A DNA stretch of 64,000 nucleotides from Catenulispora pinistramenti (GCF_018274385.1 NZ_JAAFYZ010000017.1:1-64000), one strand, 5' to 3'. Counted from the stretch's first letter, positions 46,185-54,514 are shown. Numbers and translations are program-made. Notes: generated by a model from the sequence alone, not told the origin.

Positions 46185-46399
46185 CTTTCGCGTCCGGGGA
46201 CGGTAGTCGTGACAAACGTCGTGGGCATCGGCGGCCGGGGGTCCAGACCATGGTGGTGCACGGTGGCGAGGAGCGAGCCGGCCTCCAGCATCCGCCGCGC
46301 GAGCCCGCTCGTGAGCGTGATCACCGAGGCCGTGTGCCCGAGTACATCGTGCATGTCCCGGGCCACCCGGTCGCGCTCCTCATGTGCGCGCCCAGCCAT
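46178..46399 (-). pseudogene. histidine kinase fragment (HisKA_3 dimerisation helix)
   Basis: EERDRVARDMHDVLGHTASV and the following ITLTSGLARRMLEAGS are the phospho-acceptor helix of NarL/DesK-type kinases (His in MHDVLGH). No sensor, no ATPase domain and no response regulator remain, and the frame stops 35 codons later. It is a truncated fossil at the end of the phosphoesterase operon. Confidence 0.7.
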
Positions 46400-46413
46400 C
46401 CCGTGGCCGCACT

Positions 46414-46878
46414 TTACCGCCTGGGCTGCCAGAAGAGGCCGTTGCGAGTGATCGCTCCGGGCCGCAAGAACGTCGGCGCCAGCAACAGCAGCGTCGCGAC
46501 CTCGACCAGAACGCTGATCAGCGACTGCGGCGAGGGCTGCCGTCCGTGCTCGGTGAAGCCGAACACGCCGATCGTGCGGGAAGCGGCGAAGCCGCCGAGG
46601 GCGCCGGCCGCCGCGCCTGCCGCGCCGAGTCGTAGCAGGAGCGGGCTACTTAGCGGTAGGAGTGCCGCCAGGGTGAAAGAGACGCTGGCCTGGAGGAGGA
46701 ACAGGACGCCCACGACGTGGATGAAGCGATAGCCGGTGATGTAGAGCTGGGCGTGGATGTAGCCGCTGACGGTCAGGGTGATGGCGGCCGCGATGCGTAG
46801 GCCGATCTCAGTCAGGGTTCTGGTTCCGGTTAGAACTCTGGTTCCGGTTCCGGTTCTGCTCCTCATGCCAGTCCTCAT
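46414..46878 (-). CDS. small four-helix membrane protein
   Basis: 154 aa from ATG 46878 (ATGA overlap with the phosphoesterase stop). The N-terminus is a repeat (RTGTGTRVLTGTRTLTE) coded by GGTTCC/GGTTCT units. Four membrane helices follow (RIAAAITLTVSGYIHAQLYI, FIHVVGVLFLLQASVSFTLA, LRLGAAGAAAGALGGFAA, LISVLVEVATLLLLAP). GYIHAQLY and FTEHGRQPSPQ put His near the outer face; a metal or haem role is only a thought. It is third in the cupredoxin operon. Confidence 0.7.
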   Translation of the reverse strand: MRTGMRSRTGTGTRVLTGTRTLTEIGLRIAAAITLTVSGYIHAQLYITGYRFIHVVGVLFLLQASVSFTLAALLPLSSPLLLRLGAAGAAAGALGGFAASRTIGVFGFTEHGRQPSPQSLISVLVEVATLLLLAPTFLRPGAITRNGLFWQPRR

Positions 46879-47858
46879 GCCAGCCTCGTGTCGGTGACGG
46901 CCAACGACGTGGCGCCGGTTTTGTACGTCACGGTGCGGATGCCCAGCGCGTCCTTGAGATGCCCGGCCGGCAGGACTTGCGGGGTCGGGCCCGGAGCCTG
47001 GCCTGGAGCGGGGAGGGGATAGGCCGTGGTGGTCGCGGAGTGGAAGGTGACGTTGCCCTCGGTCTTGCTGAACAGCTGGTGGACGTGCCCGTTGAGACAG
47101 GTGACCGACCCGAACCTGCGCAGCAGGGCCAGGACCTGCATGGCGTCGTCGGTGCCCCAGCCCCACGCCGGATACATGGCGAACAGGGGGATGTGGCTGA
47201 AGACCACGATCGGCGTGTCCGGGCTCAGCCCCGCCACGTCCCTGCGGACGAAGTCGATCTGGTCGGCGCCGAGGTGGCCCAGTTTCTCCAGGCTCAGGGT
47301 GTTGACCAGGGCTATGAAGTGCACGCCGTGGGTGTCGAAGGAATACCATCCGTCGCCGGTCGTGCCGCGGCCGAATGCCTGGCGGTAGGCGCGCCCGGCG
47401 TCGTCCACCGAGTCGTGCTCGCCCGGGACGGTGAACACCCGTCCGGTGCGCACCCCGCTCAGCATCTGCCGGACCTGGTCGAACTGCGCGGCGGTCGACA
47501 GGTGCGTCAGGTCTCCGGTGTGCATGACGAAGTCCGGCCGGAAACCCAGGGTGTTGATCTGGTCGATCGCCTCGCTGAAGGAGGCGGTGACGTCGGTGTT
47601 GGCCGGCCCGGTGAACCCGATGTGGCTGTCGGAGATCTGGACAAATCGCAGGGCATTGGCATCCGCGGCGGTCGCGGCGGCGACGGCGGCTGCGGCGCCG
47701 TCCTGGTCGTGGGCGATGTGGCTGACCACCTCGCCGCTGGCGACGGTGAGGACCACGGCGGAGCCGAACCAGCCGGCGTGGCGCAGGAGTTGGCGGCGGC
47801 TCATGCCATGCGGGCCGTCCGAGCCTTCCGGCTGGTCGAGGGCGGAGTCGTCGGTCAT
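46875..47858 (-). CDS. Tat-exported metallophosphoesterase
   Basis: 327 aa from ATG 47858 (ATGA overlap with the cupredoxin stop). The twin-arginine signal SRRQLLRHAGWFGSAVVLTV lies at residues 19-38. Calcineurin-like motifs: FVQISDSHIGF (DxH), VMHTGDLTH (GDxxx), VPGEHDS (GNHD equivalent, here GEHD), FSHIPLF (GH-like) and LNGHVHQLF (GHxH). The Asn of GNHD is replaced by Glu. It folds with its two metals before export. The substrate is an unknown phosphate ester outside the membrane. Confidence 0.87.
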   Translation of the reverse strand: MTDDSALDQPEGSDGPHGMSRRQLLRHAGWFGSAVVLTVASGEVVSHIAHDQDGAAAAVAAATAADANALRFVQISDSHIGFTGPANTDVTASFSEAIDQINTLGFRPDFVMHTGDLTHLSTAAQFDQVRQMLSGVRTGRVFTVPGEHDSVDDAGRAYRQAFGRGTTGDGWYSFDTHGVHFIALVNTLSLEKLGHLGADQIDFVRRDVAGLSPDTPIVVFSHIPLFAMYPAWGWGTDDAMQVLALLRRFGSVTCLNGHVHQLFSKTEGNVTFHSATTTAYPLPAPGQAPGPTPQVLPAGHLKDALGIRTVTYKTGATSLAVTDTRLA

Positions 47859-48436
47859 GGCGTCACCGTCACCGTCGCGGTCATGAACGGATGGATCGTG
47901 CACAGGTAGGAGTACGTTCCGGGCTTGGTGAAGGTGTACGAGTAGCTCTGTCCGGTGGCCAGCGCCGCCGATCCCAGCGGGCCGCCCGCGCCCTGGCTGG
48001 TGACGGTGTGCGCGTCAGAGTCCTTATTGGTCCAGGTCACCGTGGTCCCGGCGGCCACGGTCAGGGCGGCGGGGGAGAAGGCGAAGTTCATGATCGACAC
48101 GGCGTTCCCGGCGACCGGTGCCGCGGATGCCGCCGGTGCCGTCGACGCACCACCGGTGGAACCGCTGGCCGTGGGCATCGTCATCGTCATGCCCGGCATC
48201 GCCGGGGCGTCGGTGACCGGTCCGGTGGCGGTCGACCCGGGGCTGCCGGCCAGGGACTGCCCGCTGCCCGGCCGGATCGCGGTGGAGACGTTCGCGGCGG
48301 CCGGGTGGGAAGCGCCGCCGCACGCGGACGCCAGGGCGAGGGTGATCACCGCCATGGCGACCAGATCCGGCTTTCGCGACCGCCCGGGACTGCCGGGGCT
48401 TGGGTTGGCACTCGGATGGTTGGCACTCGGATTCAT
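47855..48436 (-). CDS. cupredoxin-domain lipoprotein
   Basis: 193 aa. Lipobox LASACGG near residue 39, a Ser/Thr/Met-containing linker (MPGMTMTMP), then a plastocyanin-like domain (about 108-193): VSIMNFAFSPAALTVAAGTT, TWTNKDSDAHTV, SYLCTIHPFM. The type-1 copper ligands His, Cys, His and Met are all present. It should carry electrons or bind copper at the outer membrane face. It is first in its operon, and its promoter matches that of the divergent sigma factor gene. Confidence 0.88.
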   Translation of the reverse strand: MNPSANHPSANPSPGSPGRSRKPDLVAMAVITLALASACGGASHPAAANVSTAIRPGSGQSLAGSPGSTATGPVTDAPAMPGMTMTMPTASGSTGGASTAPAASAAPVAGNAVSIMNFAFSPAALTVAAGTTVTWTNKDSDAHTVTSQGAGGPLGSAALATGQSYSYTFTKPGTYSYLCTIHPFMTATVTVTP

Positions 48437-48478
48437 CTGATTCCGGCTCCTGATTCCGTCTGCTCGATCGTGGTCGTA

Positions 48479-48501
48479 GACGGATAGCCGGCGGGGTTAC
48501 A
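48479..48501 (-). promoter_or_regulatory. ECF-type promoter of the cupredoxin operon
   Basis: Read on the minus strand: TGTAACCC-N7-TATC-N-GTC. The same 23-base pattern with identical spacing stands on the plus strand at 48538-48560. TGTAACC at -35 and CGTC/TGTC at -10 is usual for ECF sigma factors. Confidence 0.78.
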
Positions 48502-48537
48502 GGAGCGGCCGACAGGAGCGGGCCTCCGGCGGCGTCA

Positions 48538-48560
48538 TGTAACCCGGATCCCTATCTGTC
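48538..48560 (+). promoter_or_regulatory. ECF-type promoter of the sigma/Rieske operon
   Basis: TGTAACCC-N7-TATC-N-GTC, 53 bases before the sigma start. It mirrors the promoter of the divergent cupredoxin operon, so the sigma factor at 48614 probably reads both, giving positive autoregulation. Confidence 0.78.
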
Positions 48561-48613
48561 AGTGAGACTTGAACCTTCCGGCACCGACAGACGCTCTGCG
48601 AGGTCGATCACAG

Positions 48614-49165
48614 ATGGAGCAGCCTGAGCGATTCGGGCAGCCCCGCCCCCTGCCCACCGCCGCGTATCCGGGCTGGGAGGCGATCTACGCCGACAACATC
48701 GAACGGATCTACCGGCTCATGTACGCCAAAGTCGGTAACCGCCAGGACGCCGAAGACCTGACGTCCCAGGTGTTCCTGACCGCCCTGGGGCCGCTTCGCG
48801 CCACGGCCAGTGTCGGCGAGGTGCGGTCCTACCTGCTCGCCACGGCGCGCACCGTGCTCGCCGCGCACTGGCGGGCGACCCTCGGGCATCAGGTCACTGT
48901 GATCGACCTCGACGTCGTCAGCCTGGAAGACGTCAGCGAACCGGGCCGGGAGGAGCGCGCCGGCCGGACGGACGAGCGGATCGGGGCGATCCTGTCCGGG
49001 CTGACCGAACGGCACCGCGCGATTCTGACGCTGCGCTTCCTGCGGGGCTACTCCATCAAGGCCGCCGCCGCCGAGCTGGGGGTGACGGTGGCCAACGCCA
49101 AAGTGCTGCAACATCGCGCGCTGCGCCGCGCCGCGGGGCTCGACAAGGAAGGGGAAGCGTCATGA
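48614..49165 (+). CDS. ECF sigma factor
   Basis: 183 aa from ATG 48614. Region 2: YADNIERIYRLMYAKVGNRQ then DAEDLTSQVFLTAL; region 4: LTERHRAILTLRFLRGYSIK then AAAAELGVTVANAKVLQHRA. It is not of the SigE group above. Its stop overlaps the Rieske gene as ATGA. The Rieske protein, with a cytoplasmic front part, takes the place normally held by an anti-sigma factor. Confidence 0.9.
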   Translation: MEQPERFGQPRPLPTAAYPGWEAIYADNIERIYRLMYAKVGNRQDAEDLTSQVFLTALGPLRATASVGEVRSYLLATARTVLAAHWRATLGHQVTVIDLDVVSLEDVSEPGREERAGRTDERIGAILSGLTERHRAILTLRFLRGYSIKAAAAELGVTVANAKVLQHRALRRAAGLDKEGEAS

Positions 49166-49926
49166 AGCGCCCGATCGACCGCTACGTGGAAAGCCTGCTG
49201 CGCCGGCGCCGTCCCGCGGACTTCGTCCCCACCGAGGACGACATCGCGATCGCCCGCGCCGCCATCGACCTGGCCGCCGCCGCGCCCGACGCCCAGCGTC
49301 CGCGCGAGGCGTTCGTCGAGGATCTGCGCCGGCGCGTCGCCGACCGGCAGGACGCCGCCCCCGAGCCGGCGTCGGCGGCACCGCGGTCAGGGGGATCAGG
49401 GTCACCGGCATCGGCGTGGCCACTGGCGTCAGCGTGGTCGCCGGCGGCGCGCCGGATCCGGGGCCGCCGCCGCTTTCTGACCGCGACCGCACTCACCGCG
49501 ACCGGCGTCGTCGCAGGCGTCGCCGGAGTCGCCGTCGATCGGGCCGTCACCGGCTCCGAGTCGCCGGCCACCGACGCCGACCAGGAACTGACCCCCACCA
49601 TCGGCAGCTGGCAGACCGTCGCCGGCGCCGCCGACCTCGCCGAAGGCGCGGTGCTGCCGTTCGACCTCGGCGCGGTGTCCGGTTTCCTCCGGCGAGCGTC
49701 GGGCCGGGTCCAGGCCGTATCAGGGATCTGCACCCACCAAGGCTGCCGCCTCCACCTCGACACCCCCGGCGACGGCTTCGTCTGCCCCTGCCACGGCGCC
49801 ACCTTCTCGTTGTCCGGAGCCCCGCTGACCCGCCCGCACGGCAGCTCGCCGCTGCCCGCGCTGCCCCGGCTGCCGGTGCGCATCGAAGGCGGCAACGTTC
49901 AGGTATACGCGCCGAACCAGGCGTGA
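49162..49926 (+). CDS. membrane-anchored Rieske [2Fe-2S] protein, candidate redox anti-sigma
   Basis: 254 aa. Residues 1-100 are cytoplasmic (KRPIDRYVESLLRRRRPADF, then helix-rich and Ala/Ser-rich). RRFLTATALTATGVVAGVAG (103-122) is a membrane helix preceded by arginines, Tat-like. The Rieske domain (about 145-254) has cluster ligands Cys190, His192, Cys208 and His211 and the disulfide pair Cys195/Cys210. Rieske centres usually pass electrons. Coupled translation to an ECF sigma factor and the cytoplasmic head suggest that the cluster senses an outside oxidant and controls the sigma factor. Confidence 0.85.
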   Translation: MKRPIDRYVESLLRRRRPADFVPTEDDIAIARAAIDLAAAAPDAQRPREAFVEDLRRRVADRQDAAPEPASAAPRSGGSGSPASAWPLASAWSPAARRIRGRRRFLTATALTATGVVAGVAGVAVDRAVTGSESPATDADQELTPTIGSWQTVAGAADLAEGAVLPFDLGAVSGFLRRASGRVQAVSGICTHQGCRLHLDTPGDGFVCPCHGATFSLSGAPLTRPHGSSPLPALPRLPVRIEGGNVQVYAPNQA

Positions 49927-49929
49927 CTC

Positions 49930-50027
49930 ACGCAGCGCCGAGAACTGCTCAGCGCCAAGAACTGCTCAGCACCCAGAACCGCTCAGCGCCGAGAACCACG
50001 CAGCGCCGAGAACCGCTCAGCGATCAG
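49930..50027. repeat. 17-bp tandem repeat over the halogenase stop codon
   Basis: Five and a half units of GCTCAGCGCCGAGAACC (variants ACGCAGCG, AAGAACT, CACCCAG) fill the space between the convergent Rieske and halogenase genes. The minus-strand halogenase stop (50017) is part of the last unit. Confidence 0.88.
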
Positions 50028-51777
50028 CCCGAACCCGATACAGCCGACGCATCTCCGCCTCCAACTCGGCCAGCCGCTCGGGGCGGGGCCGGCTCTGCGG
50101 TGCGAACAGTCCGTCCTTCTCCCAGCGGTCCGGGTCCAGGCTCAGCGCCGAGACGTTCAGCCAGCCGCGGCTGCGGAGCGGGGCGAGCAGGTCCGGGCGG
50201 GCGTCTTCGATCGCCAGGTAGAAGATCACGTGGGCCAGTTCCTCGATGCGCTCCAGGCCGTCGCGGATGCTGCGCAGGACGTCCGCGAAGGTGGGCGGCT
50301 GGTCGGTCGGCAGGTTCTGGCGGAACAAGCGGGCCAGGGTGGGAAGGTCGTCGTAGTAGTCGATGAAGTCGAACTCGAAGCGGCCCCGGTAGGTGTCGGC
50401 CCAGTCCTGGAGCAGCTTCACGACCGCGCCTTGGGTGGCCACCGCGTGGGCGCCGAGGGCACTGAGCGTGGTGCTGGCGGCGGCGTCCAGGAAGGTCTTG
50501 CCGTAGAACTGCGGGTCGGAGAAGGCCCAGCCGACGTAGTAGTCCCAGACGGTCTTCAGGGACATGACCATCGCGTTGCCGTGGAACGGGTAGGAGGACT
50601 GGATGTTCTGGGTGAGGCCCTCGGCCAGGGACAGGAACCACTTGTTGGCGTAGGCGACGTAGGCCGGGTCCAGACGGCCCTCCAGGTCGCGGCCGATCAT
50701 CTCGGTCACGAAGCTGTTCGCGTAGCCGATCAGGTTCGAGCCCACCGAGTAGTAGGGGTCGGCGAAGACCCCGGCATCGCCGACGCAGGCCCAGCGGTCG
50801 GGGGACAGCGTCTGCTGCGAGGAGTGGCTGTAGTTCCTCAGGACCTTGAAATCCAGGACGTTCATCGAGGCCATCGCCGGTCCGAAGTCCGGCACCCGGC
50901 CGGTCACGAAGTCGACGGCCTTCCCGATCCGGTTGAAGCCGGTGATCGGGTGCATCTCGTCCCGGGTCACGATGCCGACGCTGGTGTGGTGCGGCGCCAG
51001 CGGGATGGCCCACACCCAGCCGCCGTCGAACATGAAGTGATTGGTGGAGTGCCAGCGCGGACCGGACACGCGCTCGTGCCAGTCCCGATGCTCGGCGCCG
51101 ATCACGGCGTCGATGTCGAGCCGGCCGTCGAGCCGGAACCAGACCGCGTTGTGCTTCTTCGAGTACTGCTTCCCGAGCCCGAGCTTGCGTTGCAGCAGCC
51201 GGTGGCGGCCGGTCGCGTCCACCACCCAGCGACAGGAGATCGAGCGCGGTGCCGGTTCGGCGCCGGCAGTGGGTACGTGGGTGTCGCCATCAGCATCAGC
51301 ATCGCGCTGGACGCTCACCCGGTGCGGTTCGCCATCCCGACCGAGCTCGATCGCCTCGACCCGGACGCCCTGTTCCAACCCGGCCCCGGCCTCGACCGCC
51401 ACCTCCCGCAGGTGTTCCTCCAACGACCCGCGGTTGAGCTGGTAGGACTTGGCCGGCAGGAACCGCTCGACACCGAACTCCGGCTCGTCCTGGATCGCGG
51501 GCCGGCCGCCGTAGAAGTAGCGGAGCCCCAGCTTTTCCAGCTGCTCGCTCTCCAAATACTTGTGCAGGCCCAGGACCTGTGCGAAGTAATACGCGCCGAC
51601 CTCGACCGACGACTCGCCGACCTTGTGTGCGGACAAGGGGATCGGCGAGCGCTCGCGCTCAAGAACCAGGACCGAGGCTTCCGGGCGCGCTTGCCTGAGC
51701 TGTATCGCCAGACACAGGCCGGCCAGGCCGCCGCCGGCGATGACCACATCGAAGTCGACTCCCTTGAACGCCGTCAC
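50017..51777 (-). CDS. flavin-dependent halogenase-like enzyme
   Basis: 586 aa from GTG 51777 (AAGGGG upstream). FAD motif VVIAGGGLAGLCLAIQLRQA, KVGESSVEVGA (GEAT/GES motif), GWVWAIPL (the WxWxIP motif), DPYYSVGSNLIGYA. Lys82 in LEKLGLRYFYG aligns by eye with the essential Lys of PrnA (79) and CndH (76). With CmlS-like length and a CmlA-type neighbour it probably halogenates a carrier-bound or released product with FADH2, oxygen and chloride, but an oxygenase role remains possible. No flavin reductase gene is seen in the window. It is last in the cluster operon. Confidence 0.78.
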   Translation of the reverse strand: MTAFKGVDFDVVIAGGGLAGLCLAIQLRQARPEASVLVLERERSPIPLSAHKVGESSVEVGAYYFAQVLGLHKYLESEQLEKLGLRYFYGGRPAIQDEPEFGVERFLPAKSYQLNRGSLEEHLREVAVEAGAGLEQGVRVEAIELGRDGEPHRVSVQRDADADGDTHVPTAGAEPAPRSISCRWVVDATGRHRLLQRKLGLGKQYSKKHNAVWFRLDGRLDIDAVIGAEHRDWHERVSGPRWHSTNHFMFDGGWVWAIPLAPHHTSVGIVTRDEMHPITGFNRIGKAVDFVTGRVPDFGPAMASMNVLDFKVLRNYSHSSQQTLSPDRWACVGDAGVFADPYYSVGSNLIGYANSFVTEMIGRDLEGRLDPAYVAYANKWFLSLAEGLTQNIQSSYPFHGNAMVMSLKTVWDYYVGWAFSDPQFYGKTFLDAAASTTLSALGAHAVATQGAVVKLLQDWADTYRGRFEFDFIDYYDDLPTLARLFRQNLPTDQPPTFADVLRSIRDGLERIEELAHVIFYLAIEDARPDLLAPLRSRGWLNVSALSLDPDRWEKDGLFAPQSRPRPERLAELEAEMRRLYRVRADR

Positions 51778-51793
51778 GGCAGCACCCCTTGAC

Positions 51794-53629
51794 TCAAGAA
51801 TCCGAAGGTTGGATACGGGGCGACGTCTCGACGACCCGTGCCAGATCGTGGATGGTCCGGCTGATGTAGGGCTGCGCGCTGTCCACGCGGACCCCGAGCA
51901 GGCTCTCCAGTTCGGCGACCAGGTCCATGACGCTGAGCGAGTCGCCGCCGACCGCGAAGAAGTCGTCGTCCACGCCGAACCCGCCGTGGCCGAGGATCCG
52001 CTTCCACACGTCGAGCAGGCACGCCTCGACCGGGCTCGGGGCGGCGGCGCCGGGCGAGCCGTCGACCGGACAGGCCAACGCGGCCAACGCTTTCTCGTCC
52101 ACTTTGCCGTGCCCGGTCAGCGGCAGCTCGTCGACCGGGACCACGTCCGCCGGGACCATGTACGCCGGCAGCCGCTCGGCCGCCAGGCCCCTGAGCCGCG
52201 GCACGTCATCGGCCCGCGCGCCGACGACGAACGCCACCAGCCGGGGCGTTCCCGACTCGGAGTCCTGGCACAGGATGTACGCCTCGCGCACCGACGCGTC
52301 CTCGGTGAGACAGGCGGCGATCTGGGCCGGCTCGACCCGCCGGCCCCGGATCTTCAGCTGCCGGTCCGCCCGCCCCACGAACTCCAGGGTCCCGTCTGAC
52401 AGCCGGCGCACGAGATCCCCGGTGCGATACACCCGAGAACCAGAACCCGTACAAGACCCAGACTGAGTCACAGCCCCAGACCCCGGCACAGCGCCGGAGG
52501 GGCGAGCCGTGAACTTCTCAGCGGTCAGGGCGGGTTCCCGGTGATATCCACGCGCCAGCCCGGCGCCGCCGAGATAGAGCTCCCCGACCTCCTCGGCGGC
52601 GGCTTCGGCCCCCTTCTCATCGAGCACGACCGCCGCGACCCCGTCGATCGGCCGCCCGATCAGCACCCGCTCGTCATCGGCGGCGAGCAGCTGGACCGTC
52701 GAGCAAACCGAGTTCTCGCAGGGCCCGTACTCATTGAACAGCCGGGTCCCGGGAAGCCGCCGGTAGTGCTCCCGCACCAGATCAAGGGACAACTGCTCCC
52801 CGGCCACGGTGACGCTCCGCAGCGCCGAGGCGGCGGTCCGATCCAGACCGGAGAGCAGGCGGTGGTACAAGGACGGGGTGATCAGGAAGTGCGAGACACC
52901 CTGACGATCCACCAGATCGACCAGATACGACCGGTCCGTGATCTGGTCACGCCGGGGTAGCAGCAGCCGCGCGCCGCAGGCCAGGGCGCAGAACATGTCC
53001 TCGACCGAGCTGTCGAAGGTCGGACCCGGTATCGCGAGATGCACATCGCCCGGAGCGAAGCCGTAGTACGCGTTCCGCCAGCGCACGGTATTCAGGACCG
53101 CGCGATGCTCCACCGCCACCGCGCGCGGCGTTCCGGTCGTCCCCGACGTGTGCAGGATGTAGGCCAGATCGCCGGGGCCGGCCGCCGGAGTCGGGTTCGT
53201 GTCCAGAACGGTCTGCGGGGCCATGACGTCCAGGACGAACAGGTCGCCGTCGAAGAACGCCGCGCCGGCGGCCGTGCCGGACTCGATGAGCACCGCCCTC
53301 GGCGCCACCGCCTCGATCATCCGCCGGGTCAGGCCCGGGGCGTTGTCCGGGTCCAGCGGCACGTAGGCGCCGCCGGCCTTGAGTACGGCCAGGACGGCCA
53401 CGACCACGTCCGGCGGGTGCCGGGCCGAGATCACCACCGGGTCGTCCGGCCGCACCCCGCTGACCTCGCGCAGATGGCGCGCGAGCCGGTTGGCCCGGCT
53501 GTTCAGCTCCCCGTAGGCGATCGTCCGGCCCTCGTACTCCACCGCCACCGCCTCCGGTGCCCGGCCGACGCGGTCCTCCACCAGGCCGTGCAGCGTCCCC
53601 ATGCTGTCCATCCCCATGTCGTCCCCCAT
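51794..53629 (-). CDS. NRPS-like A-PCP didomain protein
   Basis: 611 aa. Adenylation motifs: A3 LHTSGTTGTPRAVAVEH (the usual Lys is Arg), A4 FDSSVEDMF, A5 NEYGPCEN, A7 YRTGDLV, A8 GRADRQLKIRGRRVEPAQI, A10 LTGHGKVDEKAL with the catalytic Lys. The PCP (about 535-605) has the phosphopantetheine Ser in AVGGDSLSV. By hand alignment the specificity positions read D-S-E-L-T-A-E-V-C-K, matching no code I know. It activates an amino or aryl acid and holds it as a thioester, a natural substrate for the CmlA-type hydroxylase. Several in-frame ATGs near the start leave the exact start open. Confidence 0.88.
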   Translation of the reverse strand: MGDDMGMDSMGTLHGLVEDRVGRAPEAVAVEYEGRTIAYGELNSRANRLARHLREVSGVRPDDPVVISARHPPDVVVAVLAVLKAGGAYVPLDPDNAPGLTRRMIEAVAPRAVLIESGTAAGAAFFDGDLFVLDVMAPQTVLDTNPTPAAGPGDLAYILHTSGTTGTPRAVAVEHRAVLNTVRWRNAYYGFAPGDVHLAIPGPTFDSSVEDMFCALACGARLLLPRRDQITDRSYLVDLVDRQGVSHFLITPSLYHRLLSGLDRTAASALRSVTVAGEQLSLDLVREHYRRLPGTRLFNEYGPCENSVCSTVQLLAADDERVLIGRPIDGVAAVVLDEKGAEAAAEEVGELYLGGAGLARGYHREPALTAEKFTARPSGAVPGSGAVTQSGSCTGSGSRVYRTGDLVRRLSDGTLEFVGRADRQLKIRGRRVEPAQIAACLTEDASVREAYILCQDSESGTPRLVAFVVGARADDVPRLRGLAAERLPAYMVPADVVPVDELPLTGHGKVDEKALAALACPVDGSPGAAAPSPVEACLLDVWKRILGHGGFGVDDDFFAVGGDSLSVMDLVAELESLLGVRVDSAQPYISRTIHDLARVVETSPRIQPSDS

Positions 53630-53641
53630 GCCCTCGCAGCC

Positions 53642-54418
53642 CTATTTCTCCAGGTGCCGGGAACCGAGCGCGCGCAGTACCGCGTTCAGCGTCGCCTCGG
53701 GCTCGGTCTGCGGAAAGTAGTGCCCGCCCGGGATCGCCGCGACCTCGATCGGCGAGCTGCTGACCGCCTGCCAGGCCCGGACGGCGGCCCCGGTCACCTC
53801 GGGATCGCCGAGCCCGTACAGCGCGGTGACGCCGATCGCCAGCGGCGGGCGCGACGCGGGCAAGTGGTACGCGGCCCCGGCGGCCAGATCCGCCCGCAGC
53901 GCCGGGAAGACCCGGTCCCGGAAATCCTGACGCCGCAGCCGGGCCGGGTCGCCGCCGAGCCGGCGCCACAGCTCCTCGATCTCCGGATCGCCCAACGCCG
54001 GCCCCGGCTCCGGTCTCGGGACAGGCGCGGCGAGGACCACCAGCCGGTCCACCGCCCGGCCGCGCCGCGTCATCCGATACGCGAGCTCGTAGGCCAGATG
54101 GGCACCGAAACTGTGGCCCAGCAAACAGATCCGCCCCGGCAGGGCGAGCAGCGCCGGAAGAATGTCGTCCGCCAAGGCCTGGACCGAGTCCAGCGGCGGG
54201 CGCGCCGAACGGTCCTCACGCCCCGGAGCCACATAGCCGTACAGGGCAAGCCAATCCGGCACCCGTCGCTGCCAGGACGCGAACGCGGTGGCACCGGCGC
54301 CGGCATACGGGAAGCAGACCAGGACGGCCTGATCCGCCTCCCCGTCCGGCGCCCTGACCGGGCCGAGCCGACGTAAGGGAAGGTCTGCGGGCGCGTCGAG
54401 CGCCGCCTGCGTCGTCAC
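53642..54418 (-). CDS. type II thioesterase
   Basis: 258 aa from GTG 54418 (GGAGG 7 bases before, inside the shrunken mbtH frame). GrsT-like alpha/beta hydrolase: VLVCFPYAGAGATAFASWQ, Ser103 in LLGHSFGAHLAYELA, lid, and final His in IPGGHYFPQ. It clears mis-acylated carrier proteins of the cluster. Confidence 0.92.
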   Translation of the reverse strand: MTTQAALDAPADLPLRRLGPVRAPDGEADQAVLVCFPYAGAGATAFASWQRRVPDWLALYGYVAPGREDRSARPPLDSVQALADDILPALLALPGRICLLGHSFGAHLAYELAYRMTRRGRAVDRLVVLAAPVPRPEPGPALGDPEIEELWRRLGGDPARLRRQDFRDRVFPALRADLAAGAAYHLPASRPPLAIGVTALYGLGDPEVTGAAVRAWQAVSSSPIEVAAIPGGHYFPQTEPEATLNAVLRALGSRHLEK

Positions 54419-54492
54419 TTGTCAGCCTCCATCGCCGCCACGAGCGAGCCCGGACCCGAATCAGCCGTCCGGTCGTCGAAAGGGTCCGTCAT
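54415..54492 (-). pseudogene. internally deleted mbtH, 25 codons
   Basis: Directly behind an excellent AGAGGAGGAAGG site, ATG 54492 opens MTDPFDD, the hallmark N-terminus of MbtH proteins (MxNPFDD). After about 8 residues it jumps to SLVAAMEADK, similar to the usual MbtH end (RPxSLxxAMxxA). The central 40-45 residues with NxEGQxSLWP and the conserved Trp are missing, in frame. The stop overlaps the thioesterase start as GTGA, so it may survive as a translational coupler. MbtH activity must be absent or supplied in trans. Confidence 0.6.
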
Positions 54493-54514
54493 GGCCTTCC
54501 TCCTCTGTCGGATC

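Noticed and set aside
49930-50027. 17-bp repeats as iterons or an origin
   Set aside because: They sit between convergent genes over a stop codon, with no replication gene or AT-rich stretch nearby.
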